From CBDCDJ01 sp965215355 (GTDB lineage Bacteria; Deinococcota; Deinococci; Deinococcales; Trueperaceae), in NCBI GenBank assembly GCA_965215355.1, contig CBDCDJ010000007.1:3348001-3412000 (forward strand): DNA of 64,000 nt, read 5' to 3'. Below, one piece after another: positions 7,394 through 15,259 of this stretch. The notes below the pieces were generated by a model, which saw only the letters and a list, made by a program, of their open reading frames with translations, made no database searches and had not been told where the DNA came from. Every line of letters starts with the position of its first letter. Positions within the stretch are counted from its first letter, which is position 1. The translations under genes and the position numbers were made by a program.

Positions 7394-9586
7394 ATGACCG
7401 ACCTGCTTATCAATGCTTCCGCCCCCGCCACAGCCGCCGAACCGGAGCCACACACCGAAGTTACAGCCAGAGATGTTTGGCCGGGCCGACCCTATCCCTT
7501 GGGCGCACACTGGGACGCTTCAGGCGTCAACTTCGCGCTGTACAGCCTGCACGCGACGGCGGTTGACCTACTTTTATTTGAGGACCGAGGCAAACACTTG
7601 AGCCAGACGTTGCGGCTGCCCGACAAGACGGGTCCGGTGTGGCACGGTTACGTGCCGGGGCTGCAACCGGGGCAGTTTTACGCCTACCGCGTCCACGGCC
7701 CCTTCGACCCGGCGCGCGGCCACCGCTTCAACCCGAACAAAGTCCTACTCGACCCTTACGCCAAGGAAATCGGCCGCCCGCTGGTGTGGGACGCCAGCCT
7801 GTTCGGACACGACTTGCGCGCTGAAGACACGGCCAGCCTGAGCGACAACCGCGCCTTCGCGCCGCTCGGGGTGGTCGTCGACGACGCCTTCGATTGGGCG
7901 GGTGACACGCTCCTAGACACGCCCTGGGAAGAAACCGTCATCTACGAAACGCACGTCAAGGGCTTGACGAAACTTCATCCCGAAGTGCCGGAAAGTTTGC
8001 GCGGCACCTACTTGGGTCTGGCGTCTGAGCCGGTTGTCACCCACCTCAAAAAAATAGGCGTGACGGCGGTGCAACTGTTGCCGGTGCAGGCCTTCAGCCA
8101 GGACAAGTTTTTGGTCGACAAGGGCCTCAGCAACTACTGGGGCTACAACCCCATCGCCTACTTCGCGCCCGAGCCGCGTTACGCCTGCGACCCGGCGAGG
8201 GCCGTCCAGGAATTCAAACAGATGGTCAAGGTGCTCCACGCCGCAGGTTTAGAGGTCATCATCGACGTGGTCTACAACCACACCGGCGAGGGCAACCACG
8301 AAGGCCCGACTTTATCGTTCCGCGGCATCGACAACCGTTCGTACTACAAGCTCAACCCGGACGATAAGCGCTACTACACGGACTATACCGGCACCGGCAA
8401 CACGCTGGACTTCGGCAACCCTTACGTGCTGCAACTCACGACCGACTCCCTACGTTATTGGGTTGAGGAGATGCACGTTGACGGCTTCCGCTTCGACCTC
8501 GCCTCGGCGCTGGCGAGGGAATTTTACGACGTCAACATGCTCTCGGCGTTTTTTAAGGTTATCCAGCAGGACCCGGTGCTCTCGAGGGTCAAGCTCATCG
8601 CCGAGCCCTGGGACGTGGGCCACGGCGGCTACCAGGTCGGCAACTTTCCCTGGCACTGGGGCGAGTGGAACGGGCGGTACCGCGACACCGTGCGCAGTTT
8701 TTGGCGCGGCGATGGGGGTCAAGTGCCCGACCTCGCCACACGGCTCTCGGGCAGCAGCGACCTGTACGCGCGGAGCGGGCGCAAACCCTACGCCTCGGTC
8801 AATTTTTTAACCGCGCACGACGGCTTTACTTTGCAAGACCTGGTGAGTTACGTCCACAAACACAACCTCGCCAACTTGGAGGGCAACCGCGACGGACACG
8901 GGCACAACCTGAGCAGCAACTTCGGGGTTGAGGGCTCGAGTGACGACCCCGACGTCATCAATAAACGCGAAACCCTAAAACGCAGCCTCCTGGCGACCCT
9001 CTTTTTGTCCCAAGGCGTGCCGATGCTCTTGGGCGGCGACGAACTGAGCCGCACCCAGGGCGGCAACAACAACGCTTACTGTCAGGACAACGACATAAGC
9101 TGGTATGACTGGCGCTTGAATGAGCGGCAGGAGGATTTTCTAAGTTTCGTCCAAAGCCTCATCGCCTTTCGCAAAGCGCACCCGATTTTTCGGCAGCGCA
9201 ATTTCTTGAGCGGGCGCAGCGGCGCGAACATCTGCAAAGACGTGTCCTGGTGGCACCCGCGTGGGCACGAGCTGCGCGCCCCGGACTGGCAAACCCCCGA
9301 CCTCAAAGGCTTCGGGATGCTGCTCTGTGGAGCTGCCTACTTTGAACCGAACAGCCGCGGTGAAATCCTCGGGGACGACACCTTTTTGGTGCTGTTTCAG
9401 GGCGGCAAACGGGGCATGTTCACGCTGCCGCCCGTGCCGGACGGCTCGATGTGGGAAACCGCCTGGACGACCTATCCCGACCGCCGCAAAGCCCCCAGAA
9501 GGTTCGAGGGTGGGCAAAAAACGAGGCTCGAGCCCTACACGGTCACGGTTTACAAAGGCCTGAACCCGGACGCTGAGGAAAACTAG
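7394..9586 (+). CDS. glgX: glycogen debranching enzyme, isoamylase type
   Basis: This 730-residue GH13 enzyme hydrolyses alpha-1,6 branches of glycogen-type glucan in the cytoplasm. The N-terminal CBM48 domain (PYPLGAHWDASGVNFALYS) is followed by the catalytic barrel. Visible barrel motifs are DVVYNHTGEG near residue 290, GFRFDLAS near 365 with the nucleophile Asp, AEPWDVG near 403 with the acid/base Glu, and TAHDGFTL near 474. ATG 7394 lies 4 bases after GAGG. A palindrome overlaps its promoter. A second, diverged copy of its last codons lies at 10290-10359, beyond a VapBC module. Confidence 0.93.
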   Translation: MTDLLINASAPATAAEPEPHTEVTARDVWPGRPYPLGAHWDASGVNFALYSLHATAVDLLLFEDRGKHLSQTLRLPDKTGPVWHGYVPGLQPGQFYAYRVHGPFDPARGHRFNPNKVLLDPYAKEIGRPLVWDASLFGHDLRAEDTASLSDNRAFAPLGVVVDDAFDWAGDTLLDTPWEETVIYETHVKGLTKLHPEVPESLRGTYLGLASEPVVTHLKKIGVTAVQLLPVQAFSQDKFLVDKGLSNYWGYNPIAYFAPEPRYACDPARAVQEFKQMVKVLHAAGLEVIIDVVYNHTGEGNHEGPTLSFRGIDNRSYYKLNPDDKRYYTDYTGTGNTLDFGNPYVLQLTTDSLRYWVEEMHVDGFRFDLASALAREFYDVNMLSAFFKVIQQDPVLSRVKLIAEPWDVGHGGYQVGNFPWHWGEWNGRYRDTVRSFWRGDGGQVPDLATRLSGSSDLYARSGRKPYASVNFLTAHDGFTLQDLVSYVHKHNLANLEGNRDGHGHNLSSNFGVEGSSDDPDVINKRETLKRSLLATLFLSQGVPMLLGGDELSRTQGGNNNAYCQDNDISWYDWRLNERQEDFLSFVQSLIAFRKAHPIFRQRNFLSGRSGANICKDVSWWHPRGHELRAPDWQTPDLKGFGMLLCGAAYFEPNSRGEILGDDTFLVLFQGGKRGMFTLPPVPDGSMWETAWTTYPDRRKAPRRFEGGQKTRLEPYTVTVYKGLNPDAEEN

Positions 9587-9602
9587 GTCGCTCAGTGTTG
9601 AG

Positions 9603-10007
9603 CTAAACCACAGGACGGTACAAGCTGATTGGAAGCACCTGAGCGAACCGTGTAAAGTCTTCGTCCGCAGTCAAGACTTCACAGCCGTGATTGACGGACG
9701 CCGCACAGATAAGAAAGTCGGTGTTGGCACCCTGAACGCCCTTACTACGGCAGAGGTTGTAGTAGTCGGCGGCGAGTTCGTAGTCTTGAACCTTCAAAGC
9801 CAGGTTGGGGAAAGCTTGTAACGACATCCTCAAACGCTCAAACTGTTCGCGGTGGCGAATGCCCGAGAGCACTTCTTGTCTTACCGCTCCCAAAAGGACA
9901 ACCCGTCCGTCGGCAATCAGGTCTGTCAGGATGTCCCTGAACCCGGTACGGGCGGTTTGTCTTCTGAAAGCCAACGACCAAACGACCGTGTCAACGACAA
10001 CCTTCAT
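9603..10007 (-). CDS. VapC-type PIN-domain ribonuclease toxin
   Basis: This is a 134-residue PIN domain. The acidic metal-binding set is visible: Asp in VVVDTVVW at the N-terminus, Glu in AVRQEVLSG, Asp in ANTDFLICAA and Asp in LTADEDF near the C-terminus. VapC toxins cleave RNA, often initiator tRNA or rRNA. The start overlaps the stop of the upstream antitoxin by four bases (ATGA). The gene converges with glgX, leaving 16 bp between them. Confidence 0.88.
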   Translation of the reverse strand: MKVVVDTVVWSLAFRRQTARTGFRDILTDLIADGRVVLLGAVRQEVLSGIRHREQFERLRMSLQAFPNLALKVQDYELAADYYNLCRSKGVQGANTDFLICAASVNHGCEVLTADEDFTRFAQVLPISLYRPVV

Positions 10008-10204
10008 GTGCGGTTGCGTTGCTCCTTGTAGTCGTAGTCTTCGTCGTACTCGATGGTGCCGAAAAGGTCGACGATTTGCAACTGCTTACGGCGCATCACG
10101 TATTCTTGAAGGGCTTCTTCGACGACGGCGCGTTTGGTGCGGTGTCCACCCAGCTCGAGGGCTTCTTGCATAAGGTGCTCGTCAATCTGCAGGTTGGTCG
10201 CCAT
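10004..10204 (-). CDS. VapB-type antitoxin
   Basis: This is a 66-residue antitoxin. The first half (NLQIDEHLMQEALELGGHRTKRAVVEEALQEYV) is the ribbon-helix-helix pattern of the VapB/DUF2191 group. The acidic tail (FGTIEYDEDYDYKEQ) would clamp the toxin. MATNLQ at 10204 is preferred. An upstream ATG at 10210 is also possible. It is coupled to vapC by a four-base overlap and is probably autorepressed, as is usual for such pairs. Confidence 0.85.
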   Translation of the reverse strand: MATNLQIDEHLMQEALELGGHRTKRAVVEEALQEYVMRRKQLQIVDLFGTIEYDEDYDYKEQRNRT

Positions 10205-10266
10205 GCACATATAGTCGCACAGCGCTTTGCACAAATCAAGGTGCGGTTAGTGGCCGAGATTCGGCG

Positions 10267-10359
10267 GTGAGCTTACCCATCGCCAAAAACCGAAGCGGAG
10301 CGAGGCTCGAGCCCCACACAGTGACGGTGTATAAGGGTTTAGACCCGGCCGCCGACTAG
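10267..10359 (+). pseudogene. displaced copy of the glgX 3' end
   Basis: Read in one frame, 10288-10359 encodes ARLEPHTVTVYKGLDPAAD and a stop, closely matching the GlgX C-terminus TRLEPYTVTVYKGLNPDAEEN. The frame is open back to 10267, but similarity fades. The rest of the gene is absent. The vapBC module sits between the intact glgX end (9586) and this copy, with the same polarity for both ends. Confidence 0.75.
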
Positions 10360-10385
10360 GCGGCTTATACTGCTGCGGTACACAG

Positions 10386-10730
10386 TCAAGCTGGGGTCTG
10401 AGTGAGGTAGTCGGCTAATCTTTGGAGTAATTTTCGATGACGTTGAGCGTCCACCGAACCGATTGAGCCGACGACGCTTCTCTTTGGCAGCAGCGCTAGA
10501 AAGCTGAGCCGGATAAGGGAAAGGCTGCGCAACCCACTCTCCGCAAAGTCAGTGTCGTTTTCTTTGAGGGTGTCGTCAAAACCTTTGACTTTTCGGTGCA
10601 ACTGTTTAGAGATGCCCCACACCAGCAAATCGTCGTACGGGGGCATTTTGCGTAGAACGAGTGCGGGCCGATTTTTGACTCGCCCGTTCGCTTGAGGCAA
10701 TGGCACCAAAACGATGTCACCCTCGGTCAT
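10386..10730 (-). CDS. MazF/PemK-like endoribonuclease toxin
   Basis: This 114-residue protein begins MTEGDIVLVPLPQANGRVKNRPALVL, the PemK/MazF barrel start (G-D-I/V-V-L-V plus K-x-R-P-A-L-V-L). Such toxins cut mRNA at short motifs. It follows an antitoxin gene on the same strand and overlaps it by 14 bp, the classic arrangement of a toxin-antitoxin pair. Confidence 0.8.
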   Translation of the reverse strand: MTEGDIVLVPLPQANGRVKNRPALVLRKMPPYDDLLVWGISKQLHRKVKGFDDTLKENDTDFAESGLRSLSLIRLSFLALLPKRSVVGSIGSVDAQRHRKLLQRLADYLTQTPA

Positions 10731-10953
10731 AAGCAGGGTTAGGAATTTTGATGTCGCTTAGGTCATAGCTTTCTTCATTATCGGCGTAGGCTCGAGCCAG
10801 CCCCTGCAAAGAAAGTTGAAGCCACTCTTCGCGTTCGGCGTCCTGTCCCGGTAGCACCGTCACCATGAGCCTCGTGTTCGGCTCGAGGTCCAGCGGCTCG
10901 TCCAATTGAATGTGCTTGCCGTCAAAACGGGCTGTTACAGACACGGTTTTCAT
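10717..10953 (-). CDS. antitoxin partner of the MazF-like toxin (AF2212-like)
   Basis: This 78-residue protein starts MKTVSVTARFDGKHIQLDEPLDLEPNTRLMVTVLP, the short beta-rich start typical of AF2212/DUF104-like antitoxins. It has an acidic C-terminal half (EEWLQLSLQGLARAYADNEESYD). TACACT on the minus strand (10960-10965) ends 6 bases before ATG 10953, so the mRNA is probably leaderless. A longer frame reaches 11061 but has no start signal. Confidence 0.72.
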   Translation of the reverse strand: MKTVSVTARFDGKHIQLDEPLDLEPNTRLMVTVLPGQDAEREEWLQLSLQGLARAYADNEESYDLSDIKIPNPAYDRG

Positions 10954-11195
10954 AGGGGTAGTGTAGCAGGAAGCTGTTTGAAGGGTTTCTCGAGCCCTTA
11001 CTTGTACGGTCATTGTACTTTTGCCGGGTAAAGAAGACAAGAACTTCGAACTGCTGCACATGACAACGAACCAAGCTCAAGGGCGCTGGACAATGGATGG
11101 TGTATTTGACATGGTCCAAGTCTACTCTAGGTTTTTGACGGAACGATTTAGCGTCCCTTGCAGCGCATAATTATAGCTCATGTCGGAAAAACCTT
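10954..11195. other. intergenic region upstream of the MazF-type pair
   Basis: Apart from the TACACT box at 10960-10965 I see no gene here. The segment is AT-richer than average and separates the toxin-antitoxin pair from the methyltransferase. Confidence 0.4.
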
Positions 11196-12224
11196 CTATC
11201 GTTCACCAAGCATGACAAATCGCGCAGCCACAGGCTGCTCAGCAACCCGAACATTGTTGAATTCAGCGGCTTCAAACAGGTCTTTAAGTTGCCCCTGGGT
11301 GATCATGCCGCATCCCACAAGCGCTTCGTGCAGTTGTACGCCAGCAAGAATTTTGTAGATCATCGAGTCTCTGTAGGCTTTGGGAGAATCAGGATAGGGC
11401 AACTCGGAAACAATGACCGTGCCGTCCTCTGTCAAAGCCTCTTTGCTGCGCTCGAGTACGTTCAGAAACTCGTCCGGCCCCCCTGTTTCGTGAAGCGCGA
11501 TGTTCATGGTGATGAGGTCATACTTATCCCGGTCTTCGAGCTGATTGGCGTCACCGTGGACAACTTCAGCGTTGGAAACACCAGCTTCACCAAGTGTCTT
11601 TTGGGCTAACTGGCTGCTGGGTTCATCGTATTCCAGACCGACCACTGTCGAGTTTGGAAACCGCAGGGCGTAGTGAACCACATGTGAACCTCCGCCCGCG
11701 CCGATGTCCAGAATAGTGCCACCTTCTTCTAATTTTGCTAAGGTCGCTTCTGCTTGCGGCAAAACATGGTCGGTTATCATGTGGCAATCTGCCGAAGTCA
11801 ATCTCTTTAAGGCTTCAATTAAAAAGGGATCGTGTTCACTGCGAGGCCAAATCTCACCCGACTCGAGATACTTCGGAAAAGCTAAGTAGTCCTCATAAAG
11901 CGCAGCGAAGAACTGAACACGACCGCCTAAAAACTGTGGGTCTGCCGGGTCCAAAAGCAAAGAATCTAAATGGGGTGCGAGTGTGTAACCTGTTGCTTCA
12001 TCCCACTCGAGCAGTTCAAAGGCGTAAGCCCCTCTGCACCAAACTTGGACATAGCGTTCTTTGAAGCCTAGTTTTTTTGCTAACTCAGCCTCGTGAATCC
12101 CACCTTTTGATTCGTGAATCGCCTTGAACAAACCCGTCCTCAAACCGATGTTGGTTAGCCAAGTCGCCTGGTTCCCCATCACGTAGCCGTAAACCTTCTG
12201 CCACTGGCTCTGCTTGTCTACCAT
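11196..12224 (-). CDS. SAM-dependent methyltransferase with N-terminal winged helix
   Basis: This protein has about 342 residues. Residues 1-110 form a helical, winged-helix-like dimerisation domain (WLTNIGLRTGLFKAIHESKG...IHEAELAKKLGF) as in small-molecule O-methyltransferases and Rv2258c-like proteins. The class I SAM fold follows, with motif I LDIGAGGGSHVVHYAL near residue 185 and VVGLEYDEPS next. ATG 12224 is preferred over 12230 because GGGAG then has a 6-base spacing. The gene is visibly AT-richer than its neighbours, which suggests acquisition. The target is unknown. A large dyad lies in its promoter. Confidence 0.8.
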   Translation of the reverse strand: MVDKQSQWQKVYGYVMGNQATWLTNIGLRTGLFKAIHESKGGIHEAELAKKLGFKERYVQVWCRGAYAFELLEWDEATGYTLAPHLDSLLLDPADPQFLGGRVQFFAALYEDYLAFPKYLESGEIWPRSEHDPFLIEALKRLTSADCHMITDHVLPQAEATLAKLEEGGTILDIGAGGGSHVVHYALRFPNSTVVGLEYDEPSSQLAQKTLGEAGVSNAEVVHGDANQLEDRDKYDLITMNIALHETGGPDEFLNVLERSKEALTEDGTVIVSELPYPDSPKAYRDSMIYKILAGVQLHEALVGCGMITQGQLKDLFEAAEFNNVRVAEQPVAARFVMLGER

Positions 12225-12261
12225 CTCCATCTCCCTTCCGAGTGGGTTGGGCTATAACTAT

Positions 12262-12288
12262 GATTATACCGCAGCGTTCGGTATAATC
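12262..12288 (-). promoter_or_regulatory. 10-7-10 inverted repeat over the methyltransferase promoter
   Basis: GATTATACCG and CGGTATAATC form perfect 10-base arms around a 7-base centre. Each arm contains TATAAT, so a -10 box is present on both strands. The minus-strand box would start transcription about 30 bases before the methyltransferase. The symmetry suggests an operator for a TetR- or MarR-type dimer, or a bidirectional promoter. Confidence 0.6.
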
Positions 12289-12410
12289 CCAAAAAGGTGG
12301 GAAATTACCGCGCGGTGTGAGCCTAAAGTGAATGAGATTGTCAGCCAGTATAGATGATAGTAAAACTGTTGAAGCCGGAACAATTCTAAGATTTCTAAAA
12401 TAATGCAGTC

Positions 12411-12525
12411 TCACGGCGTCACCTCGAGACCAAAGTGATAACTCGAGATGCGAACCCTTCCCGCATGTAAAACTTGCGCTCCCCGGACCGCTGCACGCCC
12501 GAGTCGAGATGAAGAATCTGAGTTG
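12411..12525 (-). pseudogene. degraded copy of the GNAT acetyltransferase 3' end
   Basis: This stretch repeats 13201-13310 with about four bases in five identical by eye. On the minus strand it reads QILHLDSGVQRSGERKFYM, loses one base after EGF, and ends SSYHFGLEVTP in the shifted frame. Only the 3' part of the gene is present. A two-gene cassette separates it from the intact copy. Confidence 0.8.
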
Positions 12526-12530
12526 CACAG

Positions 12531-12809
12531 TCAAGCGCTTTTGGGCAGAGCGACGACCTCGTCGGGTTCTGCGAGCGCTGTTTCACGGATAGCGTCCCAG
12601 TCGATAACGGCTACCCAAATGTTCTCATCGGGTGAAAACTGGATGCGACCGTCTACCTCTAAGTCTTCGCTGACGAGCGTGAGACACAAACCTTCTTTGA
12701 GGACGATACGTTGCCGCGCCAGGTCTTGTACCGTCCCGACGCAGTTGAGGCGCAAACGGCCCTTTGCATCGGCGCTGTGAAAGTCGGCGTAAACACGCGG
12801 CGCGTTCAT
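12531..12809 (-). CDS. hypothetical protein, second gene of a two-gene cassette
   Basis: This is a 92-residue acidic protein of no named family that I recognise. It begins NAPRVYADFHSADAKGRLRLNC and ends in an EPDEVVAL tail. It looks like a small beta-rich fold. TAAACT lies 6 bases before ATG 12809 and overlaps the stop of the preceding gene, so it could have its own leaderless start as well as read-through. The tight pairing with the next entry resembles toxin-antitoxin organisation. Confidence 0.6.
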   Translation of the reverse strand: MNAPRVYADFHSADAKGRLRLNCVGTVQDLARQRIVLKEGLCLTLVSEDLEVDGRIQFSPDENIWVAVIDWDAIRETALAEPDEVVALPKSA

Positions 12810-12818
12810 GGACACAGT

Positions 12819-13145
12819 TTACCACTTCCGCGTCGGATTGACCTGAGTGGGTGTGAGCAGTCGGCTGGCCGCTGTCGGCGTGAGACCTGTCAGGGTGGCG
12901 TGATAGGTACTTCTACCGGATGTACGAATCACGTCGCCGCCGAGTTCGCGAACACGAGCCACCGTCGTTATGCTCAAGCGACCGTGAGGAATAGTTTTCG
13001 CCAATTCTTCAACGTCGCCGAGACCACATTCGACGGAAATGCCCGTCACGCCACTCGGATGGGTCGCCGTAGCTCGAGCGATGTCTTCAGGTTGATTCCG
13101 CCCGCCCCTGACGACGAGTGCTTCGTCAGGAAGCTCACTGTCCAC
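12819..13145 (-). CDS. hypothetical protein, first gene of a two-gene cassette
   Basis: This 108-residue protein begins DSELPDEALVVRGGRNQPEDI and has the core GISVECGLGDVEELAKTIPH. The tail TYHATLTGLTPTAASRLLTP is probably helical. I recall similar D-x-x-L-V-V-R-G-G proteins paired with a small partner in other bacteria, but I know of no function. GTG 13145 is chosen because TAAACT ends 6 bases upstream (leaderless). The stop is about 10 bases from the next start. Confidence 0.6.
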   Translation of the reverse strand: MDSELPDEALVVRGGRNQPEDIARATATHPSGVTGISVECGLGDVEELAKTIPHGRLSITTVARVRELGGDVIRTSGRSTYHATLTGLTPTAASRLLTPTQVNPTRKW

Positions 13146-13200
13146 GGCTCGAGTTTAACATCCCCTCAAAGTTGGTCGGACGATGTTCCCAAGCTCGTTC

Positions 13201-13500
13201 TCACGGTGTCACCTCGAGCCCGAAGTGATAGCTCGAGATATGGAATCCTTCGTGCATGTAAAACTTGTGCGCTTCGAACCGCTGCACGCCCGAGTCGAGG
13301 TGAAGGAGTTGACAGCCTTGCTCGAGCGCATGATTTTTCAAAAACTCTATCAGCGCCTCGCCGTGCCCCTGCGAACGGTGAGAGGCGTCGGTGACGAGGT
13401 CGTACACGTACAAGTGCTTGCCCCAGGCCAGCGCCTCGCTGATGTCGAAACCGGCGAGCCGCTGTTCGTCCGTGTCGGCTAGAAAAACCTCAAAAGCCAC
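13201..13500 (-). CDS. GNAT-family N-acetyltransferase, N-terminally short
   Basis: This 99-residue protein matches the central and C-terminal GNAT fold, with acetyl-CoA loop DASHRSQGHGEALIEFL and then LHLDSGVQRFEAHKFYMHEGF. Full GNAT proteins have about 140 residues. The first helix pair is missing, so activity is doubtful. GTG 13500 has GGAGG at 6 bases, placed inside the end of iolC. The two genes overlap by 11 bp, so it is translated as the tail of the inositol operon. Confidence 0.7.
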   Translation of the reverse strand: MAFEVFLADTDEQRLAGFDISEALAWGKHLYVYDLVTDASHRSQGHGEALIEFLKNHALEQGCQLLHLDSGVQRFEAHKFYMHEGFHISSYHFGLEVTP

Positions 13501-14506
13501 CGCGAGCCTCCACAAACTCTAAAACCTCATCCTCATAGCCCATAAAGTTCGCGCAGCCGTGCCGGGTGACGACGATGGCACCGCAGGCGTTGCCCATCCG
13601 GGCGCTCTTGAACCAGTCCCAGCCTTTGAGCCGCCCGTAGATAAAGCCGCTGGCAAACGCGTCCCCCGCGCCGAGCACGTTGTAAATCTCGACCGGAAAG
13701 CCGGAGACTTCGGTGACTTCGCCGGTTCTGAGGTGGACCGTTGCGCCCTGCGCGCCGCGCTTCACAACGAGGGCTTCGGGGCCATTGGGCACGTTCAAAA
13801 TAGCCTCGATATTGGCGCTCAAATCTCCTTTAATCTCGGGCGCGCTGATTTGCTGGTGTTTGATGACGATGTCGTTGGGGCTTTGCACCATCGCCGCGTT
13901 GACCTCTTCCTCGGTGCCGAGCGCCACGTCGACCAGGGGAAGCAGCGCGCGCACTGTAGTCCCAAAGGCGCGCGGGTCGTGCCACTGGTCGGCGCGAAAG
14001 TCGAGGTCTAAAAAAACGGTCTTGCCCGCACGTTGCGCCTGCTCAGCAGCAAAAAAAGTCGCGCTGCGGCTCGGCTCTTTGCTCAAACCCGTGCCGGAGA
14101 TTTCGAGGGCTCGAGCCTCCGCGATGGGCGCGGCCAAAACATCGTCAATGGTGAGTTCGATGTCCGCGCAGTTGTCGCGGTAGTACACCAGCGGAAACGT
14201 GTCCGGCGGCTCGATGCCGAGGACGACGGCGCTCGAGCGCCGCCCCGCCTTGACCGGAATATAGTCGGTCACCACGCCCTCGTTTTTCAAGAAATGCAGG
14301 ATGAAGTCGCCGACCTTGTCCCGGCCCACCGCCGTGAGCAGCGCGACGTTCAGCCCCAAACGCTTCGTGCCGACGGCGATGTTGGTGGGGCTGCCGCCGA
14401 CGTAGGCGGCGAAGCTCGTAATCTCTTCGAAAGGTGCGCCCACGTCGTTTGAATAAAGGTCGATGGAACTGCGGCCCATCGTGACGAGGTCGAGGGGTTT
14501 TGACAT
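13490..14506 (-). CDS. iolC: 5-dehydro-2-deoxygluconokinase (PfkB family)
   Basis: This 338-residue PfkB sugar kinase phosphorylates 5-dehydro-2-deoxygluconate in myo-inositol breakdown. Signature 1 is YVGGSPTNIAVGTKRLGLNV near residue 35. Signature 2 is NVLGAGDAFASGFIYGRL near 290, with the catalytic Asp. ATG 14506 follows AGGAGT, which lies inside the preceding vapC. The assignment to iolC rests on the neighbouring iolD, iolE, iolG and mmsA genes on the same strand. Confidence 0.88.
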   Translation of the reverse strand: MSKPLDLVTMGRSSIDLYSNDVGAPFEEITSFAAYVGGSPTNIAVGTKRLGLNVALLTAVGRDKVGDFILHFLKNEGVVTDYIPVKAGRRSSAVVLGIEPPDTFPLVYYRDNCADIELTIDDVLAAPIAEARALEISGTGLSKEPSRSATFFAAEQAQRAGKTVFLDLDFRADQWHDPRAFGTTVRALLPLVDVALGTEEEVNAAMVQSPNDIVIKHQQISAPEIKGDLSANIEAILNVPNGPEALVVKRGAQGATVHLRTGEVTEVSGFPVEIYNVLGAGDAFASGFIYGRLKGWDWFKSARMGNACGAIVVTRHGCANFMGYEDEVLEFVEARGGF

Positions 14507-14508
14507 GC

Positions 14509-14931
14509 TTACTCCTGGTCGAACGGGTTGACGACGGTCACACCTGCGATAACTTGTCCGGCGTTCAGGTCTTCCGAGTAGAGGATTTGACAGCCGAGTT
14601 TGGCGCTGCTGTGAATAATCATCGCGTCCCAAAACGAAATCTGCTGTCGTTGATGCAAATTGATAGCTGCGATAACGTCTCTGCCGGTTGGCTCGTGAAG
14701 TCGCCAGCGAGTATAGGACTCGACCACATCACGTGCCGTCTCAGGCGTCATGTCTTCGACTTTGCGAACCAAATTGACATATAGTTCTTGCAGCACCTGG
14801 ACGCTCGAGCACGCGCCATCCTCCAGCCACAGCTTTACAGTGAGGTCTCGGGCAAGTTCGTGTTTTTCGCCAGCGGTGGTGTCATGGGCGTAGATGAGGA
14901 CGTTAGTGTCTAAAAATGGCTTAGCGCTCAT
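14509..14931 (-). CDS. VapC-type PIN-domain toxin inside the inositol operon
   Basis: This is a 140-residue PIN domain. The acidic residues are seen in KPFLDTNVLIYAHD, SVQVLQELYVN, FWDAMIIHSS and YSEDLNAGQ. It follows its antitoxin with an 11-bp overlap and stops three bases before the iolC ATG. Its last codons supply the iolC ribosome site. The module therefore sits exactly in the mmsA-iolC junction without breaking co-transcription. Confidence 0.85.
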   Translation of the reverse strand: MSAKPFLDTNVLIYAHDTTAGEKHELARDLTVKLWLEDGACSSVQVLQELYVNLVRKVEDMTPETARDVVESYTRWRLHEPTGRDVIAAINLHQRQQISFWDAMIIHSSAKLGCQILYSEDLNAGQVIAGVTVVNPFDQE

Positions 14932-15163
14932 GGAGTTCGTCGCGGGACCAGTCAATCTTGCCCTTCGTCCCCAAGGCGAACCCCTTTTCAAGAAAGGCTA
15001 AGGCTCGAGCCCTAGCCTGAGCGTAGCCGTTTTCCTCCTCAACCAGTTCAGTAAGTTTGTCGGAAACGAGGGCCGAGATAGAAGTGTCACGCTTGGCGGC
15101 GATGATTTTGACTTCTTTGTAGAGGTTGGCGTCGAGCTTGAGGGTCAGATTGCGGTGCTGCAT
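14921..15163 (-). CDS. VapB-type ribbon-helix-helix antitoxin
   Basis: This 80-residue protein starts QHRNLTLKLDANLYKEVKIIAAKRDTSISALVSDKL, a clear ribbon-helix-helix DNA-binding domain. An acidic, Arg-containing tail follows that would bind VapC. GGAG stands 6 bases before ATG 15163. It partners the PIN protein that follows. Confidence 0.85.
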   Translation of the reverse strand: MQHRNLTLKLDANLYKEVKIIAAKRDTSISALVSDKLTELVEEENGYAQARARALAFLEKGFALGTKGKIDWSRDELHER

Positions 15164-15259
15164 GGTGAACTCCTTAAAACGAGTGTAGCACCTTTATCGG
15201 TGCAACTTTTTTACCAACAGCGGTTCCGACCCCATGTTGAAGTCTCGACACAACTCAAT

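Noticed and set aside
13201..13500. Full-length, certainly active acetyltransferase
   Set aside because: The N-terminal helix pair of the GNAT fold is missing, so activity is not claimed.
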